From: Dietzia psychralcaliphila
GTDB lineage: Bacteria > Actinomycetota > Actinomycetes > Mycobacteriales > Mycobacteriaceae
Reading direction: 5' to 3'
Length of the DNA stretch: 64,000 nt
NCBI RefSeq assembly: GCF_003096095.1
Contig: NZ_CP015453.1
Span: 620,001-684,000, forward strand
The stretch's first letter is position 1; every line of letters starts with the position of its first letter. Under the pieces are notes generated by a model that saw only the letters and a program-made list of their open reading frames with translations, had not been told where the DNA came from and did no database searches. Below are positions 9,816 through 18,741 of the stretch, piece by piece. Position numbers and translations under genes: made by a program.

Positions 9816-10772
9816 ATGATGGCCGAGTTCGGCGTCACCGGAACACCCCCTGCCCGCCTGTCCGTCGGCCTCGTGTCCGCAGGGCGCGTGGGCACGGCGA
9901 TCGGCGCTGCGCTGGAACGGCGTGGACACGTCGTCTCCGCGGTCGTCGCCCGGTCCGAGCGTTCCCGCGACCTGGCCTCCCGTCGGCTGCCGGAAGCGCG
10001 GTTCGGCGATGCGGTCGCGGTGGCCGAGGCCGGGGAATTGTTGATCCTCGCGGTACCCGACAAGGCGCTACCCGGGGTGGTCGCGGAACTGGCCGCTGCC
10101 GATGCCTTCCGCCCCGGCCACATCGTGGTCCACGTCGCCGGTGCAGTGGGCGCTGCCGTTCTCCGTCCCGCGGCGGACGCCGGTGCGGTCGTCGTGGCAG
10201 CACACCCCGCGATGACCTTCACGGGTGGCGACTCGGACATCGACCGCATGGAGGGGTGCTCGTGGGCGCTGACCTCCCCGGACGAGGTCGGTCTGGTCGT
10301 CGGGCAGATGCTGGTGATGGAGACCGGCGGCCTGCCCGTCACCGTCGCAGAATCCCACCGGGCGCTCTATCACGCGGCGCTCGCGCACGGTGCAAACCAC
10401 CTCGTCACCCTGGTCAACGACGCCGCCGAGGCGCTCGCGGCGTCGTTCTCTGTCCTGCCCGGTGGCGGGGTCGAGGGTGACCCGGACGGCATGCTCGGTT
10501 CGGACGCCGGGGCGCTCGCCCGCCGCACCCTCGAGCCGCTGCTGCGGGCCGCGCTCGACAACGTCCTGGCCTCCGGGGACTCGGCGCTGACCGGTCCCGT
10601 GATGCGCGGTGACGCGGTGACGGTGTCGCGCCACCTCGACGCGCTCGAGGACGTGGACAGCGGAATCGCCGCCGGCTACCGCGCGTTGGCGCTGCGGACG
10701 GCCGACCGCTGCGGTGCCGGCCGCGACGTCACCGACCTCCTGGCCCCCGACCTGACGGAGCAACTGCGATGA
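9816..10772 (+). CDS. DUF2520/Rossmann-like NAD(P)-binding protein
   Basis: 318 residues from the ATG at 9816, chosen because GGAG at 9806-9809 is well placed; the frame is open to 9678. The N-terminal Rossmann fold has [21 protein letters not shown] and later [11 protein letters not shown]. The C-terminal part is the helical DUF2520 domain, with [19 protein letters not shown]. The family resembles ProC- or ketopantoate-reductase-like dehydrogenases. It lies directly upstream of panC with an ATGA overlap, as in Rv3603c-panC. A role as ketopantoate reductase has been considered for such neighbours, but nothing here proves it. Confidence 0.85.
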   Translation: MMAEFGVTGTPPARLSVGLVSAGRVGTAIGAALERRGHVVSAVVARSERSRDLASRRLPEARFGDAVAVAEAGELLILAVPDKALPGVVAELAAADAFRPGHIVVHVAGAVGAAVLRPAADAGAVVVAAHPAMTFTGGDSDIDRMEGCSWALTSPDEVGLVVGQMLVMETGGLPVTVAESHRALYHAALAHGANHLVTLVNDAAEALAASFSVLPGGGVEGDPDGMLGSDAGALARRTLEPLLRAALDNVLASGDSALTGPVMRGDAVTVSRHLDALEDVDSGIAAGYRALALRTADRCGAGRDVTDLLAPDLTEQLR

Positions 10773-11755
10773 CCACCTCGATCTACCCGGTACGCACGGC
10801 GGTCCCGGGACGGCCGGGCACCGGCTACACCCGCGGTGAGCTGACCGTCCACCACGAGCCCTCGGCGCTGCACGCGGTCACCGAGTCCCTGCGCAAGGTC
10901 GGCAAGCAGATCACCTTCGTCCCCACGATGGGCGCCCTTCACGAGGGGCACCTGGCGCTGGTCGAGGCCGCCCGCCGCACGCCCGGCTCCGTGGTGGTCG
11001 CGTCGATCTTCGTCAACCCACTCCAATTCGGACCCGGTGAGGACCTGGACGCGTACCCGCGCACCCTCGACGAGGACGTGGCCCGGCTCGCCGCGGCCGG
11101 GGTCGAGCTGGTCCTGGCCCCCAGCGCCGCCGCGATGTATCCCGACGGGCCGCGGACCACCGTCCAGCCCGGGCCGACGGGAGACATCCTCGACGGCGCC
11201 GCCCGTCCAGGTCACTTCGCCGGGATGCTCACCGTGGTGGCCAAGTTGCTCAACATCGTCGCTCCCCACCAGGCGTTCTTCGGGGAGAAGGACTACCAGC
11301 AGCTCGTGCTGATCCGTCAGATGGTGGCCGATCTGGACATGGACGTCCGGGTGGTGGGGGTTCCCACCGTCCGCGAGTCCGACGGTCTGGCCATGAGCTC
11401 ACGGAACCGCTATCTCTCCGAGGACGAGCGGGAGCTGGCCACCACCCTCAATGCCGCTCTCGTCGCCGGGACGTTCGCGGCCAAGGGTGGTCAGCAGGCC
11501 GTACTCGACGCCGCCCGGGCGGTCCTGGCGGAGCGACCGCAGATCTCGATCGACTACCTCGAACTCCGGGCCAGCGACCTCGGCGAGCCGCCGGTGGAGG
11601 GGCCGGGACGGCTCCTCGTGGCCGCCCGGATCGGCTCCGCCCGACTCATCGACAACGTCGGCGTGGCCATCGGCACCGGCTTCCTCGCCGCAGCCGAGGC
11701 GACCGTCGCCTCCCAGCAGGCCGAGCTGGCCGCAGACCTCCAGGAAGGCCTCTAG
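10769..11755 (+). CDS. panC: Pantothenate synthetase
   Basis: 328 residues, overlapping the previous stop by four bases. Joins pantoate and beta-alanine using ATP. The HIGH-like motif is in [16 protein letters not shown], followed by [21 protein letters not shown], then [14 protein letters not shown] and the KMSKS-like [10 protein letters not shown]. The N-terminus is about 35 residues longer than usual, so the true start may be further in. It is followed immediately by panD. Confidence 0.96.
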   Translation: MTTSIYPVRTAVPGRPGTGYTRGELTVHHEPSALHAVTESLRKVGKQITFVPTMGALHEGHLALVEAARRTPGSVVVASIFVNPLQFGPGEDLDAYPRTLDEDVARLAAAGVELVLAPSAAAMYPDGPRTTVQPGPTGDILDGAARPGHFAGMLTVVAKLLNIVAPHQAFFGEKDYQQLVLIRQMVADLDMDVRVVGVPTVRESDGLAMSSRNRYLSEDERELATTLNAALVAGTFAAKGGQQAVLDAARAVLAERPQISIDYLELRASDLGEPPVEGPGRLLVAARIGSARLIDNVGVAIGTGFLAAAEATVASQQAELAADLQEGL

Positions 11756-12181
11756 ATGCAGCGCACCATGCTCCACTCCAAGATCCACCGGGCGACCGTG
11801 ACCCAGGCCGACCTGCACTACGTCGGTTCCTGCACCATCGACGCGGACCTGATGGACGCCGCCGACCTGCTCGAGGGGCAGCAGATCGACATCGTCGACA
11901 TCGACAACGGTTCCCGTCTGACCACCTACGCCATCACGGGCGAGCGGAGTTCGGGGGTCATCAGCATCAACGGCGCGGCGGCGCATCTGGTCCATCCCGG
12001 CGATCTGGTGATCATCATCGCCTACGGGGTGATGGAGGATGCCGAGGCGCGCACCTACAAGCCACGCGTGGTGTTCGTGGACGAGCACAATCGGACGCTG
12101 ACCGAGGGTACGGATCCCGCGAACGTCCCCGAGGGGTCGGGACTGAAGAACCCGCGCGTCCCCGAGCCGGTCACCGTCTAG
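11756..12181 (+). CDS. panD: Aspartate 1-decarboxylase
   Basis: 141 residues beginning on the base after the panC stop. Makes beta-alanine from aspartate for PanC. The self-cleavage site is the GS in [14 protein letters not shown] (Gly24-Ser25), which generates the pyruvoyl cofactor. The catalytic-site lysine in MLHSKIHRA and Tyr in [10 protein letters not shown] are present. The C-terminal extension after about residue 115 is typical of actinobacterial PanD. Confidence 0.97.
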   Translation: MQRTMLHSKIHRATVTQADLHYVGSCTIDADLMDAADLLEGQQIDIVDIDNGSRLTTYAITGERSSGVISINGAAAHLVHPGDLVIIIAYGVMEDAEARTYKPRVVFVDEHNRTLTEGTDPANVPEGSGLKNPRVPEPVTV

Positions 12182-12197
12182 GTACCGGGGTAGGGCC

Positions 12198-12968
12198 GTG
12201 CTTCTCACCGTCGACGTCGGCAACACCCATATCCGGCTCGGCGTCTTCCCGGTGGACGGTGGTCCACTGGAGCGCACCTGGAGCATGCGGACGTCGCCGG
12301 CGGTGACCTCCGACGAGTTGGCGTTGACCATCCGGGGGTTGCTCGGGGAGTGCGCCGGGCGGCTCTCCGGTATCTCGGCGATGTCGGTCGTGCCGTCGGT
12401 GACCGGCGAACTGCGGCGGATGGCCGCCGACTACTGGCCCGACTTGCGCGCGGTGGTGGTGGCGCCCGGCGTGAAGACCGGCGTTCCGTTGCTGGTGGAC
12501 AATCCGCGGGAGGTCGGTTCCGACCGGGTGGTCAACGCCCTGGCCGCCCACACCCTGTTCGAGGGCGCCGTCATCGTCGTCGACGTGGACACGGCGACCA
12601 CGGTCGACGCCGTCTCCGAGCGTGGCGAGTTGCTCGGCGGTGCGATCGCGCCGGGAATCGACATCTCCGTGGACGCCCTCGCGGAGCGCGCGGCGGCGTT
12701 GCGCAAGATCGAGGTGGTGCGGCCCCGGGGCGCCCTGGGCAAGAACACCGTGGCCGCGCTGCAGGCCGGGATCGTGATCGGGTTCGCCGGGCAGATCGAC
12801 GCGCTGGTGGACCGTCTGCGGTCCGACGTTGCGGAGCTGGCCGACGCGGCGGTGGTGCTGACCGGGCTGCGCGCCGACGTCGTGGCGGAGGAGTCGCGGA
12901 CGATCACCGACGTCGAACCCGAGCTGGCGCTCGAGGGTCTGCGGCTGGTGTTCGAGAAGAACACCTGA
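12198..12968 (+). CDS. coaX: Type III pantothenate kinase
   Basis: 256 residues from a GTG at 12198, 16 bases after panD. Phosphorylates pantothenate in CoA synthesis. The ASKHA phosphate motif LLTVDVGNTHIRLG opens the protein; PREVGSDRVVNALAA and VVDVDTATTVDAVSERGELLGGAI carry the adenine- and pantothenate-site aspartates; GGAIAPGIDIS is typical. With panC and panD it forms a CoA precursor operon, in the same order as in mycobacteria. Confidence 0.95.
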   Translation: MLLTVDVGNTHIRLGVFPVDGGPLERTWSMRTSPAVTSDELALTIRGLLGECAGRLSGISAMSVVPSVTGELRRMAADYWPDLRAVVVAPGVKTGVPLLVDNPREVGSDRVVNALAAHTLFEGAVIVVDVDTATTVDAVSERGELLGGAIAPGIDISVDALAERAAALRKIEVVRPRGALGKNTVAALQAGIVIGFAGQIDALVDRLRSDVAELADAAVVLTGLRADVVAEESRTITDVEPELALEGLRLVFEKNT

Positions 12969-13008
12969 GTCCCGCCCCGGGCTCCGCGCCGGTGGCATGC
13001 TGTCCGCC

Positions 13009-13671
13009 ATGGACGGGGTCGGGAGGGAAGAGATCGACGACGACGAGGTGATCCGCAGGGACACCTCCGAGTTCGACCGCGGGCTGTCCTTCTTCGACGC
13101 CATCTACGGCTTCGCTGTCACGCTCCTCATCGTGAACGTCGACCTGCCGGAGCCGGAGGCGTGGCGGGACCTCGGCTCGTTGTCGAATTCCGGGCTGGGC
13201 CATCAGTTGTCCGGGGTCGTGTTGAGCTTCGTGGTGATCAGTGCGCTCTGGCGGGTCAACGTCAGGATGACCAAGGGACTCACCGGTCTCGACGGCCCGA
13301 TGGTGTTCACGAATCTGGTGGCGACCGGTCTGGTGGTCCTCGTGCCCTTCACCACGGACGCGATCAGCAACCCGGCCACTGCTGATCTCGCGTTGCCGAC
13401 CGCGTTCTACGCCCTCAACATCGCCGGGGTCGCTCTGGCCCAGGCGGCCGTGTACCAGCGTGGTCGCGCGGTCGGACTGGAACGTCGTGCCACGTCCGCG
13501 AGGGAGAACGGCATGCTGCTCCTCGCGGCGGCGGCCACGCCGGTGGTGTTCCTGTCGTCGGTCCCCGTGGCGGTGACGGTCGGCGCGGGGACCGCCCAGC
13601 TGATGTGGGTGTCGTTGGTCGTGCTGCTGCCGTTGACGGGTGGCCTCGCGAAACGGGCCAGGGGGACCTGA
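13009..13671 (+). CDS. TMEM175/DUF1211-like membrane protein
   Basis: 220 residues from the ATG at 13009; an in-frame ATG at 12997 is an alternative. The N-terminal motif FDRGLSFFDAIYGFAVTLLI corresponds to the RxxxFSDAVxAIAxTLL signature of the DUF1211/TMEM175 potassium channel family. About six hydrophobic segments follow. Channel function is inferred from family membership only; in this copy the usual FSD reads FFD. It starts shortly after coaX on the same strand and ends beside a tandem repeat. Confidence 0.75.
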   Translation: MDGVGREEIDDDEVIRRDTSEFDRGLSFFDAIYGFAVTLLIVNVDLPEPEAWRDLGSLSNSGLGHQLSGVVLSFVVISALWRVNVRMTKGLTGLDGPMVFTNLVATGLVVLVPFTTDAISNPATADLALPTAFYALNIAGVALAQAAVYQRGRAVGLERRATSARENGMLLLAAAATPVVFLSSVPVAVTVGAGTAQLMWVSLVVLLPLTGGLAKRARGT

Positions 13672-13681
13672 CGGCGCAGCG

Positions 13682-13780
13682 GGGTCGGGCTGCGCGTGGG
13701 GTCAGGCCGTGCGTGGGGTCAGGCTGCGCGTGCGGGTCAGGCCGTGCGTGGGGTCGGGCTGCGCGTGCGGGTCAGGCCGC
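13682..13780. repeat. 17-18 bp tandem repeat, about six copies
   Basis: Alternating copies of GGGTCAGGCCGTGCGTG and GGGTCGGGCTGCGCGTGC fill the gap between two convergent genes and run into the last codons of the dioxygenase gene, whose stop is at 13772-13774. The two unit types alternate regularly, so the higher-order period is about 35 bp. No hairpin terminator is seen here, although the repeat may act as one for the convergent transcripts. Confidence 0.85.
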
Positions 13781-14563
13781 GGAGCGGTAGCTCGTCATGG
13801 AGACCGACCCCCACGCGTACCCCTTGCTGAAGGCGTCCAGCGTCTCGCCGGATCCAGCTGCCATCCCCGCCGTGTAGAGCAGGGGCAGGAAGTGGTCGGC
13901 GCTGGGTACGGCCAGTCGGGCGTCGGGGTGTTCGAGCAGCGAGAGGGCGTCCTCCGGCCGCTCGGTGAGCAGTTCCTGGGCGTGGTCGTCGAATCGGTGG
14001 GCCCAGTCGGTCCCCGAGTCGCCGCGGGAGGGGTCCACGGCGGCCAGGTTGTGCACCACGTTCCCGCTTGCCAGTACCAGGACACCGGAGTCCCGCAGCG
14101 CCGACAGCTTGGTTCCCAGGTCGAAGTGGTAGCCGGCGGGCTTGGACGCGTCCACGGACAACTGGGCGACCGGGACGTCGGCGTCGGGGAAGACGTGGGT
14201 GAGGACGGACCAGGTGCCGTGGTCGAGGCCCCACGAGTCCCGGTCCTCGCCGACCCAGGTGGGCTTGACCACCTCGGCCACCTCGGAGGCGAGTTCGGGC
14301 GCGCCGGAGGCCGGATAGTCGAACTCGTTGAGTTCCCGCGGGAACCCGTAGAAGTCGTGGATCGTCCGGGGGTTCGCCATGGCGGTCACCGCGGTGGCGT
14401 TGATGTACCAGTGTGCCGAGACGGCCAGCACGGCCCGGGGGCGCTCGGGGAGGGAGTCTCCGAGCGCGGCCCATTCCCGGGTCCACTGGTTGACCTCGAG
14501 CGCGTTGAGGGGGACGCCGTGGCCGATGAAGACGGCGGGCTGGCGCGTGCGTGTAGTGGTCAT
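13772..14563 (-). CDS. ygiD: Class III extradiol ring-cleavage dioxygenase (4,5-DOPA dioxygenase/YgiD type)
   Basis: 263 residues. Cleaves catecholic rings next to the hydroxyl groups, using a non-haem metal. Metal-ligand candidates are the His in AVFIGHGVPLNAL (residue 15) and in VSAHWYINATAV (about 50), plus the conserved DHGTWSVLTHVFP. The best family match by pattern is the DODA/YgiD subgroup of about 260 residues, whose physiological substrate in bacteria is usually unclear. It is a single gene, convergent with the TMEM175-like gene. The start is supported by AGGAG about 7 bases upstream (rc of 14571-14575). Confidence 0.88.
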   Translation of the reverse strand: MTTTRTRQPAVFIGHGVPLNALEVNQWTREWAALGDSLPERPRAVLAVSAHWYINATAVTAMANPRTIHDFYGFPRELNEFDYPASGAPELASEVAEVVKPTWVGEDRDSWGLDHGTWSVLTHVFPDADVPVAQLSVDASKPAGYHFDLGTKLSALRDSGVLVLASGNVVHNLAAVDPSRGDSGTDWAHRFDDHAQELLTERPEDALSLLEHPDARLAVPSADHFLPLLYTAGMAAGSGETLDAFSKGYAWGSVSMTSYRSAA

Positions 14564-14711
14564 GATGCTCCTTAGCTCTGACTATATGATGCATCAACTA
14601 ACTGTGGAGCGCCAGTGGGGGCGGGGTCGGGTGTGGGGCCGGTCGTGTGGCGGGGTGTGCGACAGGGTGCGCGACGGGGTGTGTGGCGGGTGCCCGATGG
14701 GAAGTTCGCCC

Positions 14712-14741
14712 TTGCAGTAGATAGACCGGTCTGTCTACTAT
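14712..14741 (+). promoter_or_regulatory. Predicted sigma-70-type promoter of the rhodanese transcript
   Basis: TTGCAG (-35, 14712-14717) and TACTAT (-10, 14736-14741) are separated by 18 bases. The first ATG downstream is at 14749, only seven bases after the -10 hexamer, which predicts a leaderless transcript starting at or next to that ATG. The McbR-type palindrome at 14722-14737 covers the spacer and the start of the -10 box, the position expected for a repressor. Confidence 0.6.
14722..14737. promoter_or_regulatory. McbR-type operator (TAGAC-N6-GTCTA)
   Basis: TAGACCGGTCTGTCTA matches exactly the TAGAC-N6-GTCTA consensus known for McbR, the TetR-family master repressor of sulfur metabolism in Corynebacterium glutamicum. 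A second exact match lies at 28047-28062, before the sulfonate operon. The surrounding 23 bases are identical at 21 positions between the two sites, including the -10 region. The regulator gene itself is not in this window. Confidence 0.75.
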
Positions 14742-14748
14742 TGGTGTC

Positions 14749-14892
14749 ATGAACGCACGACGAATGCCCTCGGCCGGTCCGGTGGCTTCCGCGCGTGCGC
14801 AGCACTGGTGTCCCCGACCGGCAGTAGCCCCCGCGAGAGCAGCCCTCTCCAACCGACCAGCCGGGACCCACCTCGCCAGGAGCACCAGATGA
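14749..14892 (+). CDS. Possible 47-residue leader peptide upstream of the rhodanese-like gene
   Basis: An ATG seven bases after the predicted -10 box opens a 47-codon frame whose TGA overlaps the ATG of the rhodanese gene (ATGA). The peptide starts MNARRMPSAGPVA and contains a single cysteine, in QHWCPRP (Cys21). Its arginine-, alanine- and proline-rich make-up is not that of a typical stable protein. Short cysteine-containing leader ORFs before sulfur genes are known in actinobacteria, though those described usually have clustered cysteines. Leaderless translation and coupling to the next gene are inferences from spacing. Confidence 0.5.
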   Translation: MNARRMPSAGPVASARAQHWCPRPAVAPARAALSNRPAGTHLARSTR

Positions 14893-15332
14893 CCACTGTC
14901 GCCGTCACCATCCCCGACACCACCACCACCGTCACGATCACGGACACCGCCACCGTCACGCTGGATGTCTCGGACTACCGCAGCACCGTCGAGTCAGGTG
15001 CCCTCGTCGTGGACATCCGCTCCCGGGCCCAGCGCGAGCGGCAGGGCGTGTTGGCCGGCGCGGTCGCCGTCGAGGCCCGCCCCGTCGTCGACCTGCTCGA
15101 TCCCCGTTCCGCCGCGCCCCTCGCCGTCGTGGACGAGGGCCGCGAGGTCGTGTTGGTCAGCGACGACGGCCTCGATGCCGAACTGTTCGCGCTGGAACTG
15201 CACTCGCGCGGCGTGCGGGGAGTGCGTGCGGTGGACGGTGGGCACGATGCGCTCCGGGCGGCAGGGTCACTCGGCCTGCTCTCGAACGCCGAGCACCTGC
15301 TGCGCGAGCGGTCCGCGATCTCGGCGCACTGA
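14889..15332 (+). CDS. Rhodanese-like domain protein lacking the catalytic cysteine
   Basis: 147 residues from the ATG at 14889, with AGGAG at 14878-14882; an in-frame ATG at 14808 is less likely. The fold is recognisable from ALVVDIRSRAQRERQGVLAG near the start and VVLVSDDGLDAELFALELHS, where active rhodaneses have a cysteine loop (VVLCxxG). Here the loop reads VSDDG and the whole protein has no Cys, so sulfurtransferase activity is not expected. Related single-domain actinobacterial rhodaneses do carry the Cys. The McbR-type box upstream points to a sulfur-linked, perhaps regulatory or sensing, role. Thr/Val-rich repeats fill the first 30 residues. Confidence 0.75.
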   Translation: MTTVAVTIPDTTTTVTITDTATVTLDVSDYRSTVESGALVVDIRSRAQRERQGVLAGAVAVEARPVVDLLDPRSAAPLAVVDEGREVVLVSDDGLDAELFALELHSRGVRGVRAVDGGHDALRAAGSLGLLSNAEHLLRERSAISAH

Positions 15333-15390
15333 GCGCAGCACCACGCCCGACCGGGGGCGCGCCCGCGCCGACGCCGGTACGGTCGCGTCC

Positions 15391-16353
15391 ATGACGGACG
15401 ACATCACGGCAGACCTGCTTCTAGGCATCCTCGACGAGGTCCGTGACGATTCCTCGGGCGACCTGGTCCCGCACCTCGGCGACTACGAACACCCGAACCC
15501 CGACGCCCTGGCGATGGCGGTGTGCGACCTCGACGGCACCGTGACCTCCGCGGGGGACGACGGCATCCGCTTCGATCTCCAATCGGCCTCCAAGCCGTTC
15601 GTGTACGCCCTGGCACTGGACCAGAAGGGCGTCGACGAGGTGGCCAAGCGGATCGGCGTCGAACCCTCCGGGGACGCGTTCAACGAGATCTCCCTGGAGG
15701 CCGGCACCGGCCGGGCCCCCAACGGTCTGGTGAACGCCGGGGCGTTGGCCGCCCACGCTCTCGTCGGGGACACCGACGACGACGAGGTCTCGCGCTTCGA
15801 ACACATCCGCGCGCTGTTCTCCCGCCTCGTCGGCCGCGAGGTGGAGGTGGACGAGGAGATCGCGGACATCGAGGCCAAGAGCGCGCACCGCAACCAGGCG
15901 CTCGCCCACCTGCTGGCCGAGGAGGGCAATCTCGCGGACGACCCGCACGAGGTGGTGGCGGGGTACGGGCGCCAGTGCGCGGTCCGCGTGGACGTCCGCG
16001 AACTCGCCCACATGGCCGCCATGTTCGCGAACGGCGGTCTGAAACCCGGGAGTGACGAACGGATCCTCGGGCGCAAGGCGGTGCGCTACGCCAACAGCGT
16101 GATGTTCACCTGCGGCATGTACGACGCGGCCGGCGACTGGGTCTACCAGGTGGGACTGCCCGCGAAGAGCGGGGTGTCGGGGTGTCTGTTCGCGGTGGTT
16201 CCCGGCAAGTTCGGGATCGCGGCCTACTCGCCCCGACTGGACGAGCACGGCAACAGCGTGCGGGCGGCGGCTGCGATCGAAGAGCTGTCGGACAGGTTTG
16301 ACCTCCACGTCCTGGACCACGTGCACGACGACGGGTTCGGCCCCGCCGCATAG
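15391..16353 (+). CDS. glsA: Glutaminase
   Basis: 320 residues from the ATG at 15391; the frame is open further upstream inside the rhodanese region as a shadow. Hydrolyses glutamine to glutamate and ammonia. It belongs to the serine-dependent beta-lactamase-like fold: the catalytic pair is Ser65 and Lys68 in DLQSASKPFVYAL. Other markers are NGLVNAGALAAHAL, VRELAHMAAMFANGG and PAKSGVSGCLFAVVPGKFGI. Length and motifs fit GlsA/YbgJ glutaminases. It is followed after 21 bases by lysS. Confidence 0.92.
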   Translation: MTDDITADLLLGILDEVRDDSSGDLVPHLGDYEHPNPDALAMAVCDLDGTVTSAGDDGIRFDLQSASKPFVYALALDQKGVDEVAKRIGVEPSGDAFNEISLEAGTGRAPNGLVNAGALAAHALVGDTDDDEVSRFEHIRALFSRLVGREVEVDEEIADIEAKSAHRNQALAHLLAEEGNLADDPHEVVAGYGRQCAVRVDVRELAHMAAMFANGGLKPGSDERILGRKAVRYANSVMFTCGMYDAAGDWVYQVGLPAKSGVSGCLFAVVPGKFGIAAYSPRLDEHGNSVRAAAAIEELSDRFDLHVLDHVHDDGFGPAA

Positions 16354-16374
16354 GGGCGACTATCCTCGGGAGCC

Positions 16375-17994
16375 GTGACCGACTCGACTCCCGCCGCGCC
16401 CGGGGCCGCCTCGAACGAGCCCGCCGACGACACCCCCGAGCAGCTGCGTATCCGCCGCGACAAGCGGCAGCGCATCCTCGATTCCGGCGTCGACGCCTAC
16501 CCGGTCGACGTCCCGCGGACGCACGGCCTGGTCGAGATCGCCTCGGACCCGCGCTTCGTCGCCCTCGAGCCAGGGGAGGAGACCGACGTCGAGGTCTCCG
16601 TGGCGGGCCGGGTGCTGTTCGTCCGCAACACCGGCAAACTCTGCTTCGTCCGCCTCCAGGACGGCGTGGACCCGGCGGCGACGCTGTCCGCCCCGGCAGC
16701 CGAGGGCGGACCGGACGCGTTCGCCCCTCAACTGCAGGTGATGCTCTCGCTGGCCAACGTCGGTGAGGAGCGGCTCGAGGCGTGGAAGCAGGACGCGGAC
16801 CTCGGTGACCACGTCTCGGTGACCGGCCGGGTGGTGCGGTCCAAGCGCGGCGAGCTGTCCGTCATGGCCGACTCCTGGGTGATGGCGGCCAAGTCTCTTC
16901 GCCCGCTGCCGGTCGCACACAAGGAGCTGAGCGAGGACACGCGCGTCCGTCAGCGCTACACCGACCTCATCATGCGCGACACCGCCCGGCGCAACGCGAT
17001 CACCCGCATCAAGGTCGTCCGGGCACTGCGGGACGCCCTCGACAGGCGCGGGTTCCTCGAGGTGGAGACGCCCATGTTGCAGACGCTTCACGGCGGCGCG
17101 GCCGCCCGGCCGTTCGTCACGCACTCCAACGCCCTGGACCTCGACCTCTACCTGCGCATCGCCCCGGAGTTGTACCTCAAGCGCTGCGTGGTGGGCGGGA
17201 TCGAGCGGGTCTTCGAGATCAACCGCAACTTCCGGAACGAGGGCGTGGACTCCTCGCACAGTCCCGAGTTCGCGATGCTCGAGACCTACCAGGCCTACGG
17301 GGACTACGACACGTCCGCCACGATGATCCGTGAGGTCATCCAGGAGGTCGCGCTGGAGGTCTTCGGTTCCACCACGGTGACGCTGGCCGACGGCACCGAG
17401 TACGACCTGGGTGGGCAGTGGCGTGAGATGCGCATGTACCCCTCGCTCAACGAGGCCCTCCGCGCGCGGCACCCTGAACTCGACGCGGAGGTGACGGTGG
17501 ACTCCACGGTCTCCGAACTCACCGACCTGGCGGGGAAGGTCGGGCTCGAGGTGCCGTCGGGCAGGGGTTGGCTGCACGGCAAACTGGTCGAGGAACTCTG
17601 GGAGCACCTGTGCGGTGACCAGCTCGAGGGGCCGGTTTTCGTCCGCGATTTCCCTGTGGAGACCTCCCCGCTGACCCGCGATCACCGCACTGATCGGGGG
17701 GTCACCGAGAAGTGGGACCTCTACGTCCGTGGGTTCGAGTTGGCGACCGGGTACTCGGAGCTCGTCGACCCGGTGATCCAGCGTCGGCGGTTCGAGGACC
17801 AGGCGAGGCTCGCCGCGGCCGGCGACGACGAGGCGATGGTGCTGGACGAGGACTTCCTGGCCGCGATGGAGCAGGGGATGCCGCCCACCACCGGGTTGGG
17901 CATGGGGATCGACCGTCTGCTCATGGCGCTCACCGGGCTGGGAATCAGGGAGACCATCCTGTTCCCGATGGTCAAGCCGCTGCCGCGGGACTGA
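16375..17994 (+). CDS. lysS: Lysine--tRNA ligase (class II)
   Basis: 539 residues from a GTG at 16375. Charges tRNA-Lys. Class II motif 2 is in [20 protein letters not shown] and motif 3 in [13 protein letters not shown]; the N-terminal OB-fold anticodon-binding domain covers about residues 60-165. It is some 30 residues longer than usual, and [22 protein letters not shown] is typical. A TATCCT hexamer at 16361-16366 lies eight bases before the GTG, so a leaderless transcript is possible. In mycobacteria lysS is followed by lsr2 and clpC; here other genes intervene. Confidence 0.96.
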   Translation: MTDSTPAAPGAASNEPADDTPEQLRIRRDKRQRILDSGVDAYPVDVPRTHGLVEIASDPRFVALEPGEETDVEVSVAGRVLFVRNTGKLCFVRLQDGVDPAATLSAPAAEGGPDAFAPQLQVMLSLANVGEERLEAWKQDADLGDHVSVTGRVVRSKRGELSVMADSWVMAAKSLRPLPVAHKELSEDTRVRQRYTDLIMRDTARRNAITRIKVVRALRDALDRRGFLEVETPMLQTLHGGAAARPFVTHSNALDLDLYLRIAPELYLKRCVVGGIERVFEINRNFRNEGVDSSHSPEFAMLETYQAYGDYDTSATMIREVIQEVALEVFGSTTVTLADGTEYDLGGQWREMRMYPSLNEALRARHPELDAEVTVDSTVSELTDLAGKVGLEVPSGRGWLHGKLVEELWEHLCGDQLEGPVFVRDFPVETSPLTRDHRTDRGVTEKWDLYVRGFELATGYSELVDPVIQRRRFEDQARLAAAGDDEAMVLDEDFLAAMEQGMPPTTGLGMGIDRLLMALTGLGIRETILFPMVKPLPRD

Positions 17995-18021
17995 CGCCGC
18001 GACCACCAGGGAACGCGCAAG

Positions 18022-18639
18022 CTAGCCCGCGCGCGACCAGGCGGCTGCCACGAGATCCCGGAGCACCTGTTCGTCGATCCGGGCCAGGGTCGTCACGTAC
18101 AGGCACCCCTTGCCGGTCTTGTGCGGTCCCAGAGTCGCGAGCAGCGCATCGGCCCCCGGGGCCTCGAGCAGGCCGTAGAGGGTGAGAGCGGAGGAGCGGG
18201 GACTGAAGCCCACCCGGAGGGTGTCACCCTCGCGGCCGCTGTCGTACACGTAGTGGTGAGTGCCGTAGCCCACGATCGAGGGGCCCCACATGGCGGGCTG
18301 TTCGCCGGTGACGTCCAGTAGTCGCAGGCCGTCCTGCACACGTCGGGCGGTGGGCAGCCCCTCGATCCACTCCCGGGGAGAACCCGGTGCCGCGAGAAAC
18401 GCCGTGTTGTCGTTGCGGCCGGTGGCCCGGGGTCGGGCGACCGGCTCACTGAAGGACAGGCCCGCCGCGGTCAGCGCGTCCCGTAGCACCCCGAGCTGGG
18501 CGGGGCCGATGCCGTGCAGTGCCAACACGTCCTTCTCGGCCATGCCGTCGAACTGGCGGAGGTCGGTGATCCCGGCGTCGTCCAGGGCGCGGGTCGCAGG
18601 GGCGGAGAGCCGGGGGAGGGGAAGCGGTGAGTCGCTCAT
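18022..18639 (-). CDS. DUF1801-type protein with N-terminal helix-hairpin-helix region
   Basis: 205 residues from the ATG at 18639; the frame is open to 18738. The N-terminal 65 residues (LPRLSAPATRALDDAGITDL and GMAEKDVLALHGIGPAQL) resemble the helix-hairpin-helix of the RNA polymerase alpha C-terminal domain or Pol-associated proteins. The C-terminal part, with PAMWGPSIVGYGTHHYVYDS and HKTGKGCLYVTTLARIDEQV, is a DUF1801 domain, a family related to the bacterial frataxin-like YdhG fold. This fusion is seen in actinobacteria, but its role is unknown to me. It is convergent with lysS. Confidence 0.78.
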   Translation of the reverse strand: MSDSPLPLPRLSAPATRALDDAGITDLRQFDGMAEKDVLALHGIGPAQLGVLRDALTAAGLSFSEPVARPRATGRNDNTAFLAAPGSPREWIEGLPTARRVQDGLRLLDVTGEQPAMWGPSIVGYGTHHYVYDSGREGDTLRVGFSPRSSALTLYGLLEAPGADALLATLGPHKTGKGCLYVTTLARIDEQVLRDLVAAAWSRAG

Positions 18640-18741
18640 GATGCAGACGCTAGCCCCCGCGCGCGGTACCGGGCCCGGTCGAGATCCGAACGTGACTCCG
18701 AGTCGCCCGTCCAGGTGACCTGCCCCGGACATAATCACTGC

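Noticed and set aside
13682-13780. Possible CRISPR-like array
   Set aside because: Repeats are directly adjacent without unique spacers, and no cas genes are present.
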